In this document: positions 7,302 to 10,468 of the stretch, piece after piece
How positions within the stretch are numbered: the stretch's first letter is position 1
Layout: each line of letters opens with the position of its first letter
Assembly: GCA_019418195.1 (NCBI GenBank)
Contig: DYCJ01000036.1
Coordinates: 1 to 10,468, forward strand
Direction: 5' to 3'
DNA: 10,468 bases
DNA from: Clostridiales bacterium
Lineage (GTDB): Bacteria; Bacillota; Clostridia; Lachnospirales; Lachnospiraceae
Notes under the pieces: model-generated
Seen by the model: the letters and a program-made list of their open reading frames with translations, nothing else
What the model was told of the DNA's origin: nothing
Databases searched by the model: none
Position numbers and translations under genes: made by a program

Positions 7302-7386
7302 TGATAACAGAACGGCTCCCATTATTGAGGATCCGCAGGATTTTGAAGGATGGGAGAGTATCAGTAAAGATCAGGAGGATAAGTCA

Positions 7387-8145
7387 ATGTACAGTATCAA
7401 AGAACTTTCAGACATGGCGGGAGTGAGTGCACGCACTCTGCGGTGGTATGACAGGATCGGGCTGCTACAGCCGGCTTTTGTAAATGATGCAGGGTACAGA
7501 TTCTACGGGGAACGGGAAGTTGATCTGCTGCAGCAGATTCTGTTCTATCGGGAACGGGGCGTGGAGCTTAAGAAGATCAGAAGCATTATTTATGAAGATA
7601 ACTTTGATATCATGGCGGCTATGGAGGAACATCTCTATGAGCTCGAAGAGCAGAAAGCCCGTATTGACGCACTGATCAGGCTGGTACGGCGTTCTATTAT
7701 ATCGATGAAAGGAGAAGACAGGATGAACGATCCAGAAAAGTTTATGGCATTTAAAGAAAATGTAGTAAAGAAACATGAAGAAAAGTACGGTGCGGAGGCA
7801 CGCGCAAAATACGGCGACAAAGGCGTAGATGATGCACAGCAGAAAGTGCTCGATATGTCAGAAGAGGATTATGAGAGGTTCGTGAATCTGGGCGAAGAAA
7901 TCCGCAGGCGGCTGGAAGAAGCTGTACAGAACGGCATCAGTCCGGAAAGCGAAGAGGCGGGACGCATCGTTGTGCTGCATAAGGAGTGGCTTGGCATGAC
8001 GTGGAAGACGTATACGGAGGAAGCGCATAAAGCGGTCGCAAATATGTATATCAGCGATGAGCGGTTTAAATTGTATTATGATCGTAAGGTACCCGGATGT
8101 GCTCAATTCCTCGAAAAAGCCATAAGGTATAAGGTCGGAGAGTGA
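7387..8145 (+). CDS. MerR-family regulator with TipAS drug-binding domain (TipAL-like)
   Basis: Transcriptional activator of 252 aa. Residues 1-70 are the MerR winged helix (MYSIKELSDMAGVSARTLRWYDRIGLL, wing at NDAGYRFYGERE), 76-108 a dimerising coiled coil, and 118-250 a TipAS domain (EEKYGAEARAKYGDKGVDDAQ, GRIVVLHKEWLGMTW, AVANMYISDERFKLYYDR..G.AQFLEKAI). TipAL of Streptomyces senses thiopeptides, and related proteins (Mta, AlbA, SkgA) sense other drugs; the ligand here is unknown. AGGAGG at 7373-7378 is 8 nt before the ATG. An internal ATG (M113, 7723) has its own AAAGGAG and would give a separate 140-aa TipAS-like product. No efflux pump lies beside it; likely targets are itself and genes elsewhere. 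It converges on the dismutase gene. Confidence 0.92.
   Translation: MYSIKELSDMAGVSARTLRWYDRIGLLQPAFVNDAGYRFYGEREVDLLQQILFYRERGVELKKIRSIIYEDNFDIMAAMEEHLYELEEQKARIDALIRLVRRSIISMKGEDRMNDPEKFMAFKENVVKKHEEKYGAEARAKYGDKGVDDAQQKVLDMSEEDYERFVNLGEEIRRRLEEAVQNGISPESEEAGRIVVLHKEWLGMTWKTYTEEAHKAVANMYISDERFKLYYDRKVPGCAQFLEKAIRYKVGE
7708..7725 (+). promoter_or_regulatory. Internal ribosome site and ATG for a TipAS-like short product
   Basis: AAAGGAG (7708-7714), an 8-nt gap and ATG at 7723-7725, in frame with the MerR gene exactly between coiled coil and TipAS domain. Translation would start MNDPEKF and give 140 aa. Streptomyces tipA makes its TipAS protein by the same internal-start arrangement. This instance is read from sequence only and is untested. 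Confidence 0.6.
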
Positions 8146-8155
8146 TCATCGGATA

Positions 8156-8195
8156 TCAGAAAGGGCGGGCATGTGAAAGTGCCTGCCCTTTCTGG
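8156..8195. terminator. Hairpin between convergent MerR and dismutase genes, probable bidirectional terminator
   Basis: Bases 8157-8171 pair with 8180-8194 over 15 bp with one G-T wobble, around a TGTGAAAG loop. It starts 11 nt after the MerR stop and lies 46 nt from the dismutase stop. T-rich runs are short on both strands (CCCTTTCT in both directions), so termination efficiency is uncertain, but the position between convergent genes supports the call. I see nothing else in 8196-8240. Confidence 0.65.
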
Positions 8196-8240
8196 ACGCA
8201 TGGGAGGATAATAGAAAAAGTCACAACAGTGTTATCCCCC

Positions 8241-8891
8241 TTACCTGCATCTGCTGTCCGGGTGTCCGGCGGCAAATCTTTCAGCCACTTTTTCCCAGTT
8301 GACCACATGGAACCAGTCGTCGATATATGCGGCGCGCAGGTTATAATGTTTGAGATAATAGGCGTGTTCCCACACGTCGATATTCAGGAGGAGTGTGCGG
8401 GACTGGCACATGGATGTATTCTGATTGGAGGAGGTCACAATTTTAAGGATTCCGCCATCGGACACAAGCCATGCATAGCCGGAGCCGAAGACAGACAGCG
8501 CTGCCGTTTTAAACTGTGAACGGAAATTTTCTGCGCTGCCGAACTGCCGTGTCATCTCGCGGAAAAGCCGGGAAGAGTCATTTTGAGAATTCTTTGTGCG
8601 TTGGGAAGGCTTCATTCCGTCAAAATAGAACCGGTGATTATATACGCCTCCCGCATTGTTTTTAAGCGGCGTCTGGAGATGACATGGGAGTCTGCACCAC
8701 ATGGTGAGCAGCTCTTCCAGCGAATAGTTCTGCAGAGAGGGATTCTCCTCCAGAAAACCATTTAGGTTGTCGATATATGTCTGAAGATGGCGGTCATGGT
8801 GAAGATGCATTGTCTTCTCATCGATAAAAGGCTCGAGTGCATCATAGGCGTATGGGAGGGGAGTGTTGATAAAAGGATAATAGTTGTTCAT
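8241..8891 (-). CDS. sodA: Superoxide dismutase, Fe/Mn family with Mn-type residues
   Basis: Protein of 216 aa from the ATG at 8889-8891, the normal family length. It catalyses dismutation of superoxide in the cytoplasm. Metal ligands are H31 (LHHDRH), H86 (VYNHRFYF), D172 and H176 (DVWEHAY); the active-site Tyr is Y39. At the position of the Fe-type Gln69 there is Gly (NNAGGV), while Gln157 in SSNQN sits where Mn-type enzymes carry their glutamine, so a manganese or cambialistic enzyme is inferred. GGAG at 8901-8898 (minus strand) is 6 nt before this ATG. An in-frame ATG at 8960 has a stronger AAAAAGGAG site and would add 23 residues (MIPLETYL...). I prefer 8891 because family members begin close to the LPYAYDALEP segment, but the longer form cannot be excluded. 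It is divergent from dinD. Confidence 0.88.
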   Translation of the reverse strand: MNNYYPFINTPLPYAYDALEPFIDEKTMHLHHDRHLQTYIDNLNGFLEENPSLQNYSLEELLTMWCRLPCHLQTPLKNNAGGVYNHRFYFDGMKPSQRTKNSQNDSSRLFREMTRQFGSAENFRSQFKTAALSVFGSGYAWLVSDGGILKIVTSSNQNTSMCQSRTLLLNIDVWEHAYYLKHYNLRAAYIDDWFHVVNWEKVAERFAAGHPDSRCR

Positions 8892-8967
8892 AGTAATCTC
8901 CGAAAAAGGTTCTCCTGTTAATATATGAGAGTAGATAAGATATGTTTCCAGGGGTATCATCTTCCAA

Positions 8968-8976
8968 CTCCTTTTT
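8968..8976 (-). promoter_or_regulatory. Alternative upstream ribosome site for the dismutase
   Basis: On the minus strand AAAAAGGAG lies 7 nt before an ATG at 8960, in frame with the dismutase and open all the way to MNNYYPF. It competes with the homology-supported start at 8891. Confidence 0.45.
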
Positions 8977-8982
8977 ATCAGG

Positions 8983-9011
8983 TTGACTAGAAAAATATGA
9001 AGTGATATATT
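8983..9011 (+). promoter_or_regulatory. Promoter for dinD-xre (TTGACT - 17 bp - TATATT)
   Basis: TTGACT at 8983-8988 and TATATT at 9006-9011 are separated by an ideal 17 bp, each one base off consensus. It points at dinD, whose ATG is at 9061. It lies inside the divergent intergenic region, so it could also affect the dismutase. No convincing minus-strand promoter was found for the dismutase. Confidence 0.75.
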
Positions 9012-9017
9012 TATCAC
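9002..9017. promoter_or_regulatory. Perfect dyad operator over the dinD -10 box
   Basis: GTGATA - TATT - TATCAC is a perfect 6+4+6 palindrome covering the TATATT box. Repressor binding here would block transcription of dinD-xre. The XRE protein of the same operon is the obvious candidate. No LexA box of the GAAC-N4-GTTC type is visible in this region, which is unexpected for a dinD gene. Confidence 0.6.
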
Positions 9018-9060
9018 ATAAATTCGGAACAGTTGCGGACAGATAAATAGGAGAACGTGT

Positions 9061-9933
9061 ATGGACAAAAAGAGAATTAAGACAATCAAATTGGAATTTG
9101 ATGCTGCTGTACATATGATTAAGGATACGGATGTGGAATTCTGGTATGCAAGAGAATTGATGAAGCTACTGGGGTATGAGCGGTGGGAAAATTTTGAAAA
9201 GGCTGTGAACAGAGCAATGGAATCCTGTAGAGTTTCGGAAATAAATGTATCAGACCATTTTCGTGAGGTTACGAAAATGGTCTGGCTTGGAAGTGGAGCT
9301 AAGCGCGGGATAAAGGATTATATGCTCACACGGTATGCCTGTTATCTGCTCGCTCAGAATGGAGATCCTAAAAAGGAGGAGATAGCGTTTGCTCAGAGTT
9401 ACTTTGCAGTTCAGACAAGAAAACTGGAGTTGATAGAGGAACGTATTATTTATATTGAGCGATTTGAAGCTAGAGGAAGATTAAAAGAGTCAGAAAAAAG
9501 ACTGTCTCAGAATATTTATGAAAGAGGAGTGGATGACGCGGGCTTTGGAAGAATACGATCTAGAGGAGATAGAGCATTATTTGGCGGTTACAGTACACAG
9601 GATATGAAAGAGAGACTGGGAGTAAAAGGAAACAGACCGTTGGCAGATTTTTTGCCGACTCTGACAATTGCAGCTAAAAATCTTGCAACTGAAATGACCA
9701 ACTATAATGTTGAGGAGAAAGATTTGTTTGGCGAAAAGGATATTAGTACAGAGCATATACAGAATAACGTCAGTGTCAGGCTAACGTTAGAACAAAGGGG
9801 AATAAAGCCGGAAGAACTTCCGCCTGCTGAGGATATACGTAAACTGGAACGGCGTGTAAAGATGCAAGAAAAGAGGATTATTGATCAGTCGGGAAAGCTT
9901 CCGGAGAATGAAAGTCAGGGTGAAGAAGTATGA
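9061..9933 (+). CDS. dinD: DNA damage-inducible protein D (DinD), BRO-N related
   Basis: DinD-family protein of 290 aa (E. coli DinD is about 274). The N-terminal part (about 8-120) is a BRO-N-like domain: [26 protein letters not shown], then the DinD signature [55 protein letters not shown]. The C-terminal part has the typical [27 protein letters not shown] and [32 protein letters not shown]. coli DinD is SOS-induced and inhibits RecA strand exchange; here that role is inferred. AGGAG (9049-9053) is 7 nt before the ATG. Its last codons overlap the xre start (ATGA). It is visibly AT-richer than genes to the left, suggesting acquisition. It contains a 14-bp inverted repeat at 9251-9284. BRO-N proteins also occur as phage antirepressors. 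Confidence 0.9.
   Translation: MDKKRIKTIKLEFDAAVHMIKDTDVEFWYARELMKLLGYERWENFEKAVNRAMESCRVSEINVSDHFREVTKMVWLGSGAKRGIKDYMLTRYACYLLAQNGDPKKEEIAFAQSYFAVQTRKLELIEERIIYIERFEARGRLKESEKRLSQNIYERGVDDAGFGRIRSRGDRALFGGYSTQDMKERLGVKGNRPLADFLPTLTIAAKNLATEMTNYNVEEKDLFGEKDISTEHIQNNVSVRLTLEQRGIKPEELPPAEDIRKLERRVKMQEKRIIDQSGKLPENESQGEEV
9251..9284. repeat. Perfect 14-bp inverted repeat inside dinD (loop GAGGTT)
   Basis: Bases 9251-9264 pair perfectly with 9271-9284 around a 6-nt loop; a flanking T-G wobble can extend it. The arms are in codon register: DHFR codons on the left are the exact reverse complement of TKMV codons on the right. It lies in the most conserved DinD motif, so part of it follows from the protein, but third positions also match. 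The mRNA would form a stable hairpin about 190 nt into the gene. Confidence 0.85.
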
Positions 9934-10139
9934 CAGAATTTGTTACAAGAATGAAAGAATACAGAGAACGATTTAATATGACTCAGGAGGACCTGGCAGA
10001 GAGGGTAGGCGTACGCAGGGAGACGATTGTGCGTCTGGAAAAAGGCAAATATAATCCGTCTCTAAAACTGGCTTCAGATATTTCTAACGAGTTCGATGCG
10101 GCAATAGAAGATATTTTTGTATTTGAAAATAGAAAATAA
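9930..10139 (+). CDS. Small XRE/Cro-family HTH repressor
   Basis: Protein of 69 aa that is little more than a helix-turn-helix domain: [32 protein letters not shown] at 17-48, with Q19 and the recognition helix at 28-36, ending [11 protein letters not shown]. It resembles the stand-alone YozG-like regulators of Firmicutes. It overlaps dinD by 4 nt (ATGA), so the two are translationally coupled; its own ribosome site (GGGTGA, 9918-9923) is modest. It is a natural candidate for autorepression through the dyad at 9002-9017, and the pair has the gene order of an effector-plus-repressor unit. Targets are inferred. Confidence 0.88.
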   Translation: MTEFVTRMKEYRERFNMTQEDLAERVGVRRETIVRLEKGKYNPSLKLASDISNEFDAAIEDIFVFENRK

Positions 10140-10243
10140 TTGTAGAAGATTAGGAGTAAAATAGCCTCTGAAAAACAAATTTGCACATTTTCCAAATGGA
10201 TTTGCTGGTAATTCCATTGCCCTTCTGATATTCTGAGGACGAT

Positions 10244-10444
10244 TTGACTGGAACAATAGAAGTGAAAATACTTGATATAAATGAAGAGTGGATCCAGATC
10301 GAGTATGAACGCAGAAAAGAGGGAACAGCATTTCAGAAAGAGAAAGTGGTAAAACTTGTCGATCTCTCACTGATTGCTGGAAGATGCTGGAGATGGAATG
10401 TACAATCAAGAAGAAAAAAAGTATTTTTCGCGCAGGAGATATAA
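10244..10444 (+). CDS. Possible small protein, TTG start, unknown function
   Basis: An open frame of 66 aa begins with TTG at 10244 after a short-spaced TGAGGA (10234-10239). The first half alternates hydrophobic and charged residues (TIEVKILDINEEWIQIEYERRKEG...EKVVKLVDLSLI), which looks like a small beta-rich domain. The C-terminal half (RCWRWNVQSRRKKVFFAQ) is basic and less protein-like. It may be a real small gene, a degraded remnant, or chance. The 104 nt before it (10140-10243) show only a weak 6-bp inverted repeat (AATGGA / TCCATT) and no clear terminator or promoter. Confidence 0.4.
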   Translation: MTGTIEVKILDINEEWIQIEYERRKEGTAFQKEKVVKLVDLSLIAGRCWRWNVQSRRKKVFFAQEI

Positions 10445-10448
10445 CAAA

Positions 10449-10455
10449 AAGGAGG
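10449..10455 (+). promoter_or_regulatory. Shine-Dalgarno for a gene beyond the window
   Basis: AAGGAGG lies 4 nt after the stop of the small ORF. No ATG, GTG or TTG follows before position 10468, so the start codon, if any, is at or just past the window edge (TTG at the edge is possible). Confidence 0.5.
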
Positions 10456-10468
10456 CATATTTCCAATT

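Noticed and set aside
7175..7426. 83-aa plus-strand ORF between the DUF4190-like gene and the MerR gene
   Set aside because: It runs through the intrinsic terminator and the MerR promoter and overlaps the MerR start in another frame; the product is not protein-like.
8142..8519. 125-aa plus-strand ORF overlapping the MerR stop
   Set aside because: It spans the convergent hairpin and then the antisense of the dismutase C terminus, which has clear metal-ligand motifs on the other strand.
9020..9060. Possible LexA box upstream of dinD (GGAACAGTTGCGG, GAACGTGTATGG)
   Set aside because: Neither fits GAAC-N4-GTTC; only the left half matches in each case.
1..10468. CRISPR array, tRNA or rRNA genes, insertion sequences
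   Set aside because: No regularly spaced repeats, no cloverleaf-like or rRNA-like segments and no transposase or integrase motifs were seen on either strand.

Overview
The window looks like chromosomal DNA of a gut Firmicute, most likely a Lachnospiraceae-type Clostridium relative. The reasons are strong AGGAGG-type ribosome sites, GC-rich third positions in most genes, and the gene content (TipA-type MerR regulator, YaaA, YghZ-type aldo/keto reductase). The organism is inferred from style and families, not from a marker gene.

Layout. Positions 1-78 hold two compact perfect hairpins. A run of plus-strand genes follows: a 1026-aa WYL/SF1B-helicase/nuclease fusion (79-3159), an alkyltransferase-like protein without the acceptor cysteine (3161-3532), a Cof-type HAD phosphatase (3554-4456) and YaaA (4472-5299). 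The gaps are 1, 21 and 15 nt, so these four are probably one operon. After 72 nt comes a YghZ-type aldo/keto reductase (5372-6361), then a two-transmembrane DUF4190-like protein (6443-7165) closed by a strong intrinsic terminator (7213-7251). A TipAL-type MerR activator (7387-8145) has a MerR-style promoter with a 19-bp spacer and a good internal ribosome site that could make a separate TipAS-like drug-binding protein. It converges on a minus-strand superoxide dismutase (8241-8891), with a hairpin between them.

From about 8980 the base composition becomes AT-richer. Divergent from the dismutase is a dinD homologue (9061-9933) overlapping a small XRE/Cro repressor (9930-10139) by 4 nt. Their promoter carries a perfect dyad over the -10 box, and dinD contains a perfect 14-bp inverted repeat in its coding sequence. 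A short weak ORF (10244-10444) and a Shine-Dalgarno for an off-window gene end the window.

Theme. Many genes belong to DNA-damage and oxidative-stress families: helicase-nuclease, ATL, YaaA, dismutase and DinD. The best candidates for something undescribed are the WYL-helicase-nuclease fusion with its ATL partner, the possible two-product TipA gene, and the dinD-xre pair with its dyad and intragenic hairpin.
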